A DNA stretch of 64,000 bases from Streptococcus hyointestinalis (GCF_900459405.1 NZ_UHFN01000007.1:682001-746000), one strand, 5' to 3'. Numbered from the stretch's first letter, positions 37,148-46,569 are shown. Notes: generated from the letters alone by a model not told the origin. Numbers and translations are program-made.

Positions 37148-38312
37148 CCCCACTTGTCAAGTCAAGTGCAACAAGTTCATTGATAACTAGAGCTCCAGAG
37201 GTTAAGCTGTTTGGGCTAGCCCAAACAAAATATTTGCGGTTTTATACTTGTGAAGTCGTCTAGGTCTGTCATTGATAGCAGAGACGTAGTGATTGAGTTC
37301 TTCTGTCGTTAGTGAGTTAAGAGAGACACCTTTTGGGAGAAACTCTCTCAAGAGACCATTGAAATTTTCATTTGTTCCTCTTTCATGAGAAGCATAAGGA
37401 TGGGCAAAATAGACTTCCACACCTTTTAAGTCTGACAAGCTACTGAACTCTGAGCCATTGTCCGATGTGATGGAGCGAATAGGGTACTGCGATAGTAAGC
37501 TCTTAACAGCCCTATTGATGGTTTCTGCTTGTTTATTAGCCAGTTTTACAGCGATGGCAAATCGTGTTTGACGCTCTACTAGGGTCATGACAACAGCTTC
37601 CCCTTTGGTTTTCTTGCCAAGAACCAGATCAATCTCCCAATGCCCAAATTCAGAACGGTCATTGATACACTCTGGACGTTCTTCAATGGATTTTCCTAAG
37701 ATTTTCGTCGTGGCCTTAGGCCTTACTTTAGACCGTTTTCGGATGCTCACCATCTTAGGTAAATCAATCGGTTTAACCCTCAACAGTCCGTCTTTGATGT
37801 AACGATACACTGTCTTGGTGGAAGGGATAACTTCCAGTGGATGTTTTTCTCGGTAAGTTTGAACAAAGCTATCGACACTGTGACAGCGAGGTTTCGTTTT
37901 CAGGGCTTTCTCAAGTTCCTTGAAGAAGGTCTGGGAGCAGTACGATAGTTTATGATAAGCACTTTTTCGACGATTGGTTTCATAAACACGTTGACCACTA
38001 TCTGGAAAGTAAACCGTTGAGTAGATTCGTTTCCCGTTCTTATCTTGAACCTGAGAAACACTTCCTCGTTTGATTTCACGACTGATGGTTGAGCGATGAC
38101 GCCCAAGCAGACGAGCAATCTCAGAGGGGTTCTTACCCATCCTGAGATAGGCGCTGATTTCTCCGCGTTCAGAGGCTGAAAGGTGTGAGTATAACGATTT
38201 TTTGGTAGAATGATTAGTGGACATGTTCATCTGCTTTCTATACTGAGTTGGGGAATTCTAGTATATCAGACGAGCATGTCTTTTTTGTTGCACTTCATTT
38301 TACAACACGGGG
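37148..38312. mobile_element. IS30-family insertion sequence (1165 bp) nested in IS630
   Basis: The ends begin CCCC and share AAGTGCAACAA after about 17 bases (CCCCACTTG... left; CCCCGTGTTG... right, read inward). The 12-bp sequence CCTTAAAAAAAC is repeated on both sides (37136-37147 and 38313-38324). It inserted at the first A7 run of the IS630 transposase gene. Confidence 0.9.
37202..38230 (-). CDS. IS30-family transposase
   Basis: This 342-residue transposase has the N-terminal IS30 HTH (LSASERGEISAYLRMGKNPS then EIARLLGRHRSTISREIKRG). The DDE core is FGHWEIDLVLGKKTKGEAVV, SITSDNGSEFSSLSDLKGVE and HERGTNENFNGLLREFLPKG. The frame is intact. A start at ATG 38230 or 38224 is possible. Confidence 0.95.
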   Translation of the reverse strand: MNMSTNHSTKKSLYSHLSASERGEISAYLRMGKNPSEIARLLGRHRSTISREIKRGSVSQVQDKNGKRIYSTVYFPDSGQRVYETNRRKSAYHKLSYCSQTFFKELEKALKTKPRCHSVDSFVQTYREKHPLEVIPSTKTVYRYIKDGLLRVKPIDLPKMVSIRKRSKVRPKATTKILGKSIEERPECINDRSEFGHWEIDLVLGKKTKGEAVVMTLVERQTRFAIAVKLANKQAETINRAVKSLLSQYPIRSITSDNGSEFSSLSDLKGVEVYFAHPYASHERGTNENFNGLLREFLPKGVSLNSLTTEELNHYVSAINDRPRRLHKYKTANILFGLAQTA

Positions 38313-39309
38313 CCTTAAAAAAACTGAACATCACTTTAAAAAAAGACCACAACCTATAAAGAACAAGATAGCGAAAAGGTGAGACGCTATCTTGATGTTT
38401 TAGCCTGCTTTCCAAACACCCCTATTGTTTATATTGATGAGACTGGCATTGATACTTATCTTTATCGTCACAAAGCTAGAGCACCTCGAGGGGAGAAAGT
38501 ATACGACAAGGTAAGTGGACGCAGATTCGAAAGAATTTCGGTAGTAGCTGGTCAAATTGGTTCTAAAATTATAGCCCCCTTGCTTTATCATGGAACGATG
38601 ACAGCGGAATTATTTATCAAGTGGTATCAGGAGCAGCTATTGCCATCCTTGACAGAACCCCATGTCATCATTATGGATAATGCAGCTTTTCACCCCAAGA
38701 AACAACTAGATGAGCTTGCAGTGGCTAAGGGACACTATTTTCTTCCGCTTCCACCTTATTCCCCTGAACTCAATCCCATCGAACAGTTTTGGGCTACTCT
38801 AAAAAGAAAGGTGACTGAATTGTTAAGAACAGGTCGTTCTGTTCAGTCTGCTTTGGAATACTATTTTAAAACTAAATAACTATAAATGGGACAAAACATG
38901 GGCAAATTATAAGAAAAAGCTGAAAAAGACCTATGGTGACAAGTCTTCTGAGCTGTCTCGTGAACTGCTAGAGGCAAAAAAACAGCTCAATCAGATTGGC
39001 TGGTCAGACACTAGTATTTATCACGGCTTTATCACAAAAATCAGTCTAAAAAGTGATAGCACATCCTATACAAAGCATCTGGCAAAGCGCCTAGCTGCTA
39101 GTAAGAAAGTCGCTAGCTCTTCTTTTGACGCTCTTCTTGAGAGTGAGATGGCGCTGATGAATGCCCAAAAAGACAAAGTGTCTGCCTTTTCTAGTCAAAA
39201 GCGGCGTGGGCGTCACCTGCTTGAGCTTGTCTTGAACACTGTGGATATGCCCCTTGAGCTATCTGGCAGTAAGGATGAGACCCTGCAGTTAATAAAGCGT
39301 TTTGATAAT

Positions 39310-40423
39310 TGTACCTTTGTCAATGATGTGAGACCTAAAATGTTATTTTGAAGTTATCCATTTGTTAAGCTTTACTAGGAGCTAGCTTCTAGTAAAGCTT
39401 TTCTGATATCGATAGGAGATTTCCATCCTAAAGTTTGCATAGGGAGTCGATTAGAACGATAAAGATAGGTTTTCATCTGCTTGATGAGGTCGTCATAGGA
39501 GTAAAAGGTCAGGTGCTGGTAGAGACGTCGATTGTCATTTCGATGACTGCGTTCAACCTTGCCATTATGTCTTGGTGTTCGAGGACGAATCAGCTTGTGC
39601 TCAATGCCAAGTTCCTGACACAGCAAGTCTAGTGGGTGAACTTGTTTGGTCTCTTTGAAATGAGTGAACTCAAAGCCATTATCCGTTTGGAGGATTTTGG
39701 GTTTGTATCCAAAGTGTTTGATAGCCATTTTGAGAAATTGAACCGTTGAGTAGGACGACTGCTCTTTGAAAGGGAATATAAAGCGTTCTCGACTGGCCTC
39801 ATCAATAACGGTGTACTGGTAGAACTTGTCAGGTAGTTTTCCTGTGTAGCAGTGAGTTGGGACGTATTTGACATCCATCTGCCACTTGATACCGAGTTTA
39901 GTCGGCGTGTCATATGGTTTTGGGACATAAGGTTTGTTCTTTGTTTTAGGGGATTTGAAGAAGTCCAGCTTTCTCAAGATTCGAAAGAGTGAGCAAGGGT
40001 GCCTATCATATCCCTTATTGGTTTTGAGCTTGTAGAAGATTTCGATGAGGGTTGCGTTTGGATTTCTTTTGATGCAGTTTTTAATCCAGGTCAGCTCTTG
40101 CTGGGTATGAGCCTTTGGATGTGGTGTTAGAGGGCGATGAGAACGGTCTTTTAGAGATTCTTTTGTGCCATCAAAACGCTTATTCCAGCGCATGAGAGAG
40201 GCTTTTGAAACTTTGTAACGTCGACAGATGAAGGCGACAGATGCTCCGTTTTGGTAGGTTTTAACAGCGTGGTAACGTGTTTCTAGAGTATGTGGTAAAT
40301 AGCGAAGATTTTGTGATATACTAGTCATGTGAAGATTCCTTTTTGATGAGTGGTGGTACTCTTATCATATCAGGGAATCTTCTTTTTGACTTCTAGAAGT
40401 CTCACATCTATTGTAACGCTACA
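39310..40423. mobile_element. IS481-like insertion sequence (1114 bp) with a 25-bp target duplication
   Basis: Ends read TGTACCTTTGTCAATGATGT and, inward from the right, TGTAGCGTTACAATAGATGT, both followed by GAGAC. A 25-bp sequence (39285-39309) is repeated exactly at 40424-40448 and contains TTAATAAAGCGTTTTGATAA. It carries one transposase gene. Confidence 0.85.
39375..40328 (-). CDS. DDE transposase with N-terminal HTH, IS481-like
   Basis: This 317-residue single-frame protein has a helix-turn-helix (ASVAFICRRYKVSKASLMRW). The integrase core has DDE residues in GIKWQMDVKYVPTHCY, PKILQTDNGFEFTHFKE and RPRTPRHNGKVERSHRNDN. One ORF and this motif set point to IS481 rather than IS3, which usually uses two frames; the family call is tentative. 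AAGGAA precedes ATG 40328. Confidence 0.85.
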   Translation of the reverse strand: MTSISQNLRYLPHTLETRYHAVKTYQNGASVAFICRRYKVSKASLMRWNKRFDGTKESLKDRSHRPLTPHPKAHTQQELTWIKNCIKRNPNATLIEIFYKLKTNKGYDRHPCSLFRILRKLDFFKSPKTKNKPYVPKPYDTPTKLGIKWQMDVKYVPTHCYTGKLPDKFYQYTVIDEASRERFIFPFKEQSSYSTVQFLKMAIKHFGYKPKILQTDNGFEFTHFKETKQVHPLDLLCQELGIEHKLIRPRTPRHNGKVERSHRNDNRRLYQHLTFYSYDDLIKQMKTYLYRSNRLPMQTLGWKSPIDIRKALLEASS

Positions 40424-41209
40424 GCAGTTAATAAAGCGTTTTGATAATGACCTTGAGCCAGATGATGCCTTTTGGTCAGCGTTTGCGCTTTGGGTGCAGT
40501 ATGCTTTTCCCAAAAACAGCCTGTCTCATAAGAGCGACTTTCAGCAAAAAATCCATCAATTCCGCTATGTGATTTCAGCGCAGCAAGCCTATTATATCCG
40601 CAAGCACTATGGCAGAGCCAATCAGACAGATCGTGATGCCTTGATTGCTTATATGAAGGAAATGGACGATTACAATGCTTTCTTGGATGAGATGGGTGTT
40701 GAGGATGCGGATGTTTACTATGACTACAGTACAGGTGAGTCCTCACGCTTACACAACAAAATTGCTCTCAAGCAAACACTAGGACAGACTCAAATTATCT
40801 ACCCAGACGGCAAAGAGCAAGTCAACATCAAGATTGTCATGGACTTTCATACAGAGTTTATCTTAGACAGTCAAGGGCATTTTCTAAATGAAATAGACGA
40901 AGAAGGAGCGAGCGAAAACGGTATTGTCAACGGAGCGAGCTTTAACTATGCTAATCGCAACGACAGACTGCATGTAGCACTTGATGTCAAGCCCATCAGA
41001 CCCTTAGACCCGCAGTTTAGAAAAGCGATTGTCAAGCCCTTTAAAGCGCCTAATCGTGTTTCTTCACCACAAAAACAAACCATGCTTAAAAGCTGGTCAG
41101 ACAGTTATTTTAATGCCAAGGGCTACTATGGTATCAATCATCAAAGTAGAGCTAAAGCCGTCAAAAAAGCCCTTAAACAGCTGGTCAAAGAGGTTACAGG
41201 AGGTAAAAA

Positions 41210-41785
41210 ATGAAAAAATGGATTGTTATGCTTATCAGCTTGCTGCTCTTGGTCGGTGCTTATCTGACTTTTTGGTCTCTAGGGGCAAATCAAGAGACAC
41301 CTCAAAAAAGTGTGCAGAATTTAAAGATTGGACAAACCTATCAAACAAATGATTTTACTTTTAAGCTCATTAACCAAAAGCACTTTATCACCTTGGATGA
41401 CCATACGGACTATGCTAATCAAGACGAACTCGATGAAGCCTTAGAAGACGATGAGGACGATTACCCTTGGTTAACGGTCTATGAGGGCGAGTACAAGCGT
41501 GATGGTAGCAATATCTATCTACGCCCGACAAGCTCCGCTACCCTTGATTTTGATGATGTTAAGTCTATCAAACAAAAAGCCTATGCCAATATTGACAAAG
41601 AGACTTATCAAGAGGATTTTCCAAAGACAGCCCAACTGCAAAAGACAAAGACAGGTTATTATTACCTAGAAACGATTAAGAGTCTATCCATTAACGAAGA
41701 AAAGACGCCTATTTACCACTCAAAGAAAATATTGCCAGATAGTTTAGAGGCTTTCCTAAAAAACTATCACGCCTCAAACAACTAA
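41210..41785 (+). CDS. hypothetical secreted or membrane-anchored protein
   Basis: This 191-residue protein has an N-terminal hydrophobic segment (WIVMLISLLLLVGAYLTFWS) and no lipobox, so it is exported or anchored. The rest is acidic (DDHTDYANQDELDEALEDDE). Its ATG overlaps the stop of the broken gene upstream, which indicates a two-gene operon whose first member is now lost. AGGAGG precedes the ATG. No family is recognised. Confidence 0.75.
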   Translation: MKKWIVMLISLLLLVGAYLTFWSLGANQETPQKSVQNLKIGQTYQTNDFTFKLINQKHFITLDDHTDYANQDELDEALEDDEDDYPWLTVYEGEYKRDGSNIYLRPTSSATLDFDDVKSIKQKAYANIDKETYQEDFPKTAQLQKTKTGYYYLETIKSLSINEEKTPIYHSKKILPDSLEAFLKNYHASNN

Positions 41786-41786
41786 A

Positions 41787-41811
41787 AAAGACCTTGAAAG
41801 CAAGGTCTTTT
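41787..41811. terminator. bidirectional terminator
   Basis: AAAGACCTTG and CAAGGTCTTT pair over 10 bp with a 4-base loop between convergent genes. Confidence 0.88.
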
Positions 41812-41813
41812 GT

Positions 41814-42326
41814 CTATGGTAGACGGATAAAAGTGTAAATACTTGAGATACCAATAGCAATCAAGATAAGAGCTACAAAGCGTCCGATGACAGCAGCTGA
41901 TAAAATAGGCGAGCTAAAGAGGATAATGGCAAAGATAATCGCAATAACCCCACCGATGAGATAACGATTAGAGTCTGACTTTGGAAAACCTGCACGACCG
42001 AGCTGATAACCTGTAATCAAACGTAAAATACCACTAACCAGCACCCAATAAGCTAAGATAGTAATCACAACACTTGAGCGAGCAAAGGTAGAGCTCGTAA
42101 TCAATAAGAAGCCAAAGATAATAGAAAGTGTGCTTTGAATCAGCATCCAGATATTACGCTCACTATTGATTTGATGAAAATAAGTAACGATACCATTGAT
42201 ACCAGAGATAAAGACAAATAAAGCCAAAATCCAGCCAATAGTAGAAATTGTAGCTAGAGGGCTAGCAAACAAATAAAACCCAATAAGAAGGGAGATAACC
42301 CCAGCTGTTAGGGAAAAGTATTTCAT
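41814..42326 (-). CDS. DUF308/HdeD-family membrane protein
   Basis: This 170-residue protein has six hydrophobic segments, such as SLTAGVISLLIGFYLFASPL and WILALFVFISGINGIV, in the repeated DUF308 pattern. HdeD in E. coli is linked to acid resistance; the role here is unproved. It stands alone between terminators. Confidence 0.82.
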   Translation of the reverse strand: MKYFSLTAGVISLLIGFYLFASPLATISTIGWILALFVFISGINGIVTYFHQINSERNIWMLIQSTLSIIFGFLLITSSTFARSSVVITILAYWVLVSGILRLITGYQLGRAGFPKSDSNRYLIGGVIAIIFAIILFSSPILSAAVIGRFVALILIAIGISSIYTFIRLP

Positions 42327-42458
42327 AAGAACCTCACATATATAAGAAAATTACGCCCTTTATTGTAGCTTGAATTGCCATAATTGTCAAGAAACTTTCA
42401 CTGATGTGATATTTTATAACATGGAAAACGCTTTTTTCAAAAAAAGTGAAAAAAACGC

Positions 42459-42487
42459 TTGACAATAATATTCTGAAAATTTATAAT
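42459..42487 (+). promoter_or_regulatory. consensus promoter of gdhA
   Basis: TTGACA and TATAAT are both perfect and 17 bp apart. Two AAAACGCTT-type motifs about 28 bp apart (42425-42433 and 42452-42460) lie just upstream and overlap the -35, as possible regulator sites. Confidence 0.85.
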
Positions 42488-42502
42488 ATTTTATGTAAAT
42501 GA

Positions 42503-43876
<1,374 letters not shown>

Positions 43877-43889
43877 AAATGAAAAAATG

Positions 43890-43916
43890 ACAAGAGGTGT
43901 AGCCTCTTGTTTTTTT
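43890..43916 (+). terminator. gdhA terminator
   Basis: ACAAGAGG and CCTCTTGT form an 8-bp stem with a 5-base loop, followed by T7. Confidence 0.9.
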
Positions 43917-43942
43917 GTTGTCTACTAAGGAATATGATTTTT

Positions 43943-43951
43943 TGGTATAAT
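43943..43951 (+). promoter_or_regulatory. extended -10 directly upstream of the orphan array
   Basis: TTGGTATAAT ends 20 bp before the first, degenerate repeat of the second array. No good -35 is seen. It could transcribe the array. Confidence 0.5.
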
Positions 43952-43970
43952 AAAAGAAATGGCTTTCGGG

Positions 43971-44336
43971 CTCATCTCCTTGTGTTATTTCGAATGGTTC
44001 CAAAGCGTCGAATTATCAGTGCTTACGATAAGGACAGTTTTAGAGCTGTGTTGTTTTGAATGGTTCCAAAGCCCCCTGTGCCGTAATATCGCCGCTCCCA
44101 TTGTTTTAGAGCTGTGCTGTTTCGAATGGTCCCAAAACGAGGTCGCAGGGGCAAAAGTAAATCTGAATGTTTTAGAGCTGTGCTGTTTCGAATGGTCCCA
44201 AAACTGGCAAAAAGGTCGGCACTCGTCTGGTCTAGTTTTAGAGCTGTGCTGTTTCGAATGGTCCCAAAACGCTATCTCACCGAGTCGCTGAGCTTAACAA
44301 GTTTTAGAGCTGTGTTGTTTTGAATGGTTCCAAAGC
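43971..44336 (+). CRISPR. orphan mini-array: 6 repeat units, 5 spacers, no cas genes nearby
   Basis: Units start at 43971, 44037, 44103, 44169, 44235 and 44301, always 66 nt apart with 30-nt spacers. Units 3-5 are identical to the main-array repeat. Units 2 and 6 share a variant (GTGTTGTTTTGAATGGTTCC then AAAGC), and unit 1 is a 5'-eroded form of it. The five spacers do not recur in the main array. The tracrRNA pairs with the variant over GTGTTG and GTTCCAA better than with the main repeat, so these RNAs could load Cas9 in trans. Confidence 0.95.
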
Positions 44337-44392
44337 CTTATTAATTGATGGTATAGGTATTTATTTTAAAGTTTAGAAATGAGAGTTCGTTG

Positions 44393-44803
44393 ATGATCAA
44401 AAAAATTGTAACAGACCCGCTGTTTTTAAGTCAGAAGTCCATAGAAGCTACACAGGCAGATGTGTTTTTGGCGCAGGATTTGCGAGATACTTTGGCGAGT
44501 CACCGCAAGCATTGTGTGGGGATGGCGGCAAATATGATTGGGGTCAGTAAGCGTGTGATTATCATCCAGATGGCGTTTTTTGATCTGGTCATGTTCAATC
44601 CCGTTGTGACCCAAAAATCTGGTCTTTATCAGACGCAGGAGTCTTGCTTGTCTCTGTCTGGAAGTCGTGTGACTGAGCGCTATGAGGAGATTACGGTTCG
44701 TTTTTATGATGAAAAATGGCTTCCTAAAACGCTGACTTTGACAGGCTTAGAGGCGCAGATTTGCCAGCATGAGCTGGATCATTTAGAAGGGATTTTAATC
44801 TAG
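44393..44803 (+). CDS. def2: peptide-deformylase-like protein, short subfamily
   Basis: This 136-residue protein has motif 2 as ESCLSLSG and motif 3 as QHELDHLEG, the metal-binding Cys and two His of deformylases. Motif 1, normally GxGxAAxQ, reads CVGMAANMIG, with the active-site Gln replaced by Met. This substitution is usual in a short deformylase-like subfamily of lactic acid bacteria, whose activity I cannot judge. ATG 44393 has a weak GAGAG site. The next gene overlaps its stop. Confidence 0.8.
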   Translation: MIKKIVTDPLFLSQKSIEATQADVFLAQDLRDTLASHRKHCVGMAANMIGVSKRVIIIQMAFFDLVMFNPVVTQKSGLYQTQESCLSLSGSRVTERYEEITVRFYDEKWLPKTLTLTGLEAQICQHELDHLEGILI

Positions 44804-45570
44804 TGACGATTTGTGTGACGACCTCTTTTCGCCCAAGTAGTAGCCAAGAAAGCCAAGCAAAAGAGCTAGCAGAGAGCTTAGGGGCTATTTATAAGGAGCG
44901 CAGAAAAGAAAGCTTGAAGCGTCTCATGGGAGATAGCGCAGGGATTTTGGTGGTTTATAAGGATAAGCTCGTCTTTCAAGATGATAAGGGGGAGGAGTTG
45001 ACTTTCCACCCTGATACAGCTATGCTTCGCCTGAAGGCAGCTCACGATCCTCTTCGGGAGCTGGTAGGCACTCCTCAAAAGACGGTGCTGGATACGACTA
45101 TGGGCTTGGCGTCTGATAGCATCGTCATAGCGGCAGCAGGGCATGACGTGACTGCAGTGGAGTCTGAGCTTATCCCTTATACTTTAGTTAGCATGGGTTT
45201 GAAAAATTATTCATCTAGCAATGAAGACTTGACGGTAGCCATGCGCTCTATCAAAACCGTGCACAGTGATAATCTTGCCTATCTTAAAAGTCAGCCTGAC
45301 CAGGCATTTGATGTTATTTATTGCGATCCCATGTTTCGTCATAGCATAAAAGAAGCGCACAATCTGTCTGGTTTAGCTTCTCTAGCTAATCTAACACCCA
45401 TGAGCTCGGAGTTGTTGGCAGAGATGAAGCGAGTGGCAAGAGAAAAAATCATCATCAAGGCGCATTTTAAAGACGATGTCTTTGAAAAGTATGGCTTTAA
45501 GCGCTTGGTGCGCCCTAATCAGAAATTTCACTACGGTGTCATCAAACTTTTTGGTAAATTCTCAAAGTAA
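44803..45570 (+). CDS. SAM-dependent methyltransferase resembling RsmJ
   Basis: This 255-residue protein has SAM motif VLDTTMGLASDSIVIAAAGH near residue 98. The catalytic motif VIYCDPMFRHS resembles the DPMF motif of RsmJ, the 16S rRNA guanine methyltransferase of enterobacteria. The substrate is therefore probably nucleic acid, but rRNA is only an inference. The start is GTG 44803, overlapping the def2 stop by one base. Confidence 0.8.
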   Translation: MTICVTTSFRPSSSQESQAKELAESLGAIYKERRKESLKRLMGDSAGILVVYKDKLVFQDDKGEELTFHPDTAMLRLKAAHDPLRELVGTPQKTVLDTTMGLASDSIVIAAAGHDVTAVESELIPYTLVSMGLKNYSSSNEDLTVAMRSIKTVHSDNLAYLKSQPDQAFDVIYCDPMFRHSIKEAHNLSGLASLANLTPMSSELLAEMKRVAREKIIIKAHFKDDVFEKYGFKRLVRPNQKFHYGVIKLFGKFSK

Positions 45571-45870
45571 GTTCTAGTTCCCGTCCTTCCAGAAGTTACT
45601 CTGAGAAAACTGCATAAAATCAACAGAATTTAGTCTCAGACTAAGTTCTGTTTTTGACTAAAAATGTTGATAGTAGTGAGTTTTAGGGTTGAAAATGTTG
45701 AAAAAAAGAGTACACTAAAGTTACTGGCTCTGAGACGTCTCAAAGTAAGTTCTAGCTATCTGGAATTTAGGACGGGACAAGTTCCTTTCTATTTTGAAAT
45801 TATTTTCTGATCCCCACTTGACTTGACAAGTGGGGCATCAAACTTTTTTAAAAGGTGTCAAGATTTTTTC
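45571..45870. other. intergenic repeat-rich region before rpsP
   Basis: No gene is seen in this stretch. TCTCAAAGTAAGTTCTAG occurs twice in the same direction (45560-45577, overlapping the methyltransferase stop, and 45738-45755). TTCCCGTCCTTCCAGA near 45577 is roughly inverted near 45759-45780 (TCTGGAATTTAGGACGGGAC). GAGACGTCTC is a perfect palindrome at about 45732-45741. Together they look like a decayed mobile or repeat unit of about 220 bp. Confidence 0.6.
45812..45835. repeat. sequence identical to the IS30 left end
   Basis: Read on the minus strand, the first 21 bases (CCCCACTTGTCAAGTCAAGT plus G) equal the left tip of the IS30 element at 37148-37168. The remaining bases make it nearly self-complementary (CCCCACTTG...CAAGTGGGG). 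It may be a leftover end of an IS30 or a hairpin from which the element end was copied. Confidence 0.7.
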
Positions 45871-45899
45871 TTGACAGGGATGGAAGAGCGTGGTATACT
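45871..45899 (+). promoter_or_regulatory. rpsP promoter
   Basis: TTGACA and TATACT are 17 bp apart, with TGG before the -10. The start is predicted near 45906, giving a leader of about 54 nt. Confidence 0.85.
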
Positions 45900-45959
45900 A
45901 GTTAAGGTAAAGTGATTATCACTACCTAAACTAATCAAATAGAAAAGAGAATATTTAAA

Positions 45960-46232
45960 ATGGCAGTAAAAATCCGTTTAACTCGTATGGGTTCTAAAAA
46001 GAAACCTTTCTACCGTATCAACGTTGCAGATTCACGTGCTCCACGTGATGGTCGTTTCATCGAAACAGTTGGTACATACAACCCACTAGTTGCAGAAAAC
46101 CAAGTAACACTTAAAGAAGACCGTGTTCTTGACTGGTTGGCTAAAGGTGCACAACCTTCTGACACTGTTCGCAACATCCTTTCTAAAGCTGGAGTTATGA
46201 AAAAATTCCACGATTCAAAATTCTCAAAATAA
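45960..46232 (+). CDS. rpsP: 30S ribosomal protein S16
   Basis: The 90-residue protein [20 protein letters not shown] is a full-length S16. It carries [18 protein letters not shown] and [16 protein letters not shown]. It is cotranscribed with khpA 15 bp downstream, the usual streptococcal order. Confidence 0.98.
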   Translation: MAVKIRLTRMGSKKKPFYRINVADSRAPRDGRFIETVGTYNPLVAENQVTLKEDRVLDWLAKGAQPSDTVRNILSKAGVMKKFHDSKFSK

Positions 46233-46247
46233 AACGAGTGAAAGCTT

Positions 46248-46487
46248 ATGGATACCATTGAAAATCTCATTATCGCTATTGTAAAACCCTTAATATCAGC
46301 ACCAGAGGATTTTACCATCAAGGTGCAAGATACTCCAGAGTTTCTAGAATACCATCTCCATCTCAATCCAAAGGACATTGGTCATATTATTGGAAAAAAA
46401 GGGCGTACCATTATGGCGATAAGGTCGATTGTTTATTCGGTACCTACTCAGGGCAAAAAAGTCCGTCTCGTTATTGATGAGAACTAA
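46248..46487 (+). CDS. khpA: KH-domain RNA-binding protein KhpA
   Basis: This 79-residue single-KH protein has the GxxG loop in [18 protein letters not shown]. KhpA works with KhpB in streptococci to bind RNAs that affect cell elongation and division. GAAAGCT lies before the ATG as a weak site; coupling to rpsP likely helps translation. Confidence 0.92.
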   Translation: MDTIENLIIAIVKPLISAPEDFTIKVQDTPEFLEYHLHLNPKDIGHIIGKKGRTIMAIRSIVYSVPTQGKKVRLVIDEN

Positions 46488-46490
46488 AAG

Positions 46491-46522
46491 AACCATCTCT
46501 AGTTATTAGAGATGGTTTTCTT
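46491..46522 (+). terminator. rpsP-khpA terminator
   Basis: AACCATCTCTA and TAGAGATGGTT form an 11-bp stem with a 5-base loop, then TTCTTT. Confidence 0.88.
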
Positions 46523-46537
46523 TGTATTATGATAAGA

Positions 46538-46563
46538 AAAAAGCTACCAAAAGGTAGCTTTTA
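46538..46563 (-). terminator. terminator of the malolactic operon
   Basis: AAAAGCTACC and GGTAGCTTTT pair perfectly with a 4-base loop. The A-rich plus-strand flank gives a T tract on the minus strand. Confidence 0.88.
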
Positions 46564-46569
46564 GTGGGG

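Larger units (their letters stand above)
36853..38879 (+). pseudogene. IS630-family transposase, disrupted by IS30
   Basis: OrfA is intact up to WAALKK, then runs into IS30 sequence (37148). OrfB resumes after 38325 and is the same as in copy 1. This copy cannot make transposase, but copy 1 could move it in trans. Confidence 0.92.
36812..38882. mobile_element. IS630-family element, copy 2, interrupted by IS30
   Basis: It has the same ends as copy 1, with TA duplicated at 36810-36811 and 38883-38884. Total length 2071 bp; removing the IS30 (1165 bp) and one 12-bp target duplication leaves 894 bp, exactly copy 1. It inserted within the membrane-protein gene at codon 56-57. Confidence 0.95.
36643..41213 (+). 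pseudogene. membrane-anchored protein gene broken by two insertions; paralog of the gene at 60680-61915
   Basis: Three in-frame pieces (36643-36811, 38885-39309 and 40449-41213) join to exactly 1359 bp or 452 codons plus stop, once the IS630 (with nested IS30) and the IS481-like element and one copy of each target duplication are removed. The first piece has a membrane anchor (LIGVSLLGVGSIGALLGIYI). The third keeps the conserved core HQFRYVISAQQAYYIRKHYG and VMDFHTEFILDSQGHFLNEI, shared with the intact gene. No internal stop is otherwise seen, so loss is recent. The family may be DUF3114, which I cannot confirm. The 191-residue gene at 41210 overlaps its stop. Confidence 0.9.

Noticed and set aside
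39148..39351. Separate 67-codon gene
   Set aside because: It is the middle piece of the broken membrane-protein gene running into the IS481-like element.
32153..40423. Composite transposon bounded by the two IS630 copies
   Set aside because: The copies have their own TA duplications and lie between ordinary chromosomal genes (helicase, membrane-protein gene); there is no cargo signature or common outer duplication.
40350..41213. Independent 287-codon gene starting at 40350
   Set aside because: Its first 33 codons lie in the IS end and target duplication; the rest is the third piece of the broken gene.
45812..45870. Intrinsic terminator for the methyltransferase gene
   Set aside because: The hairpin is strong but the T run starts about nine bases after the stem, too far for a normal terminator.
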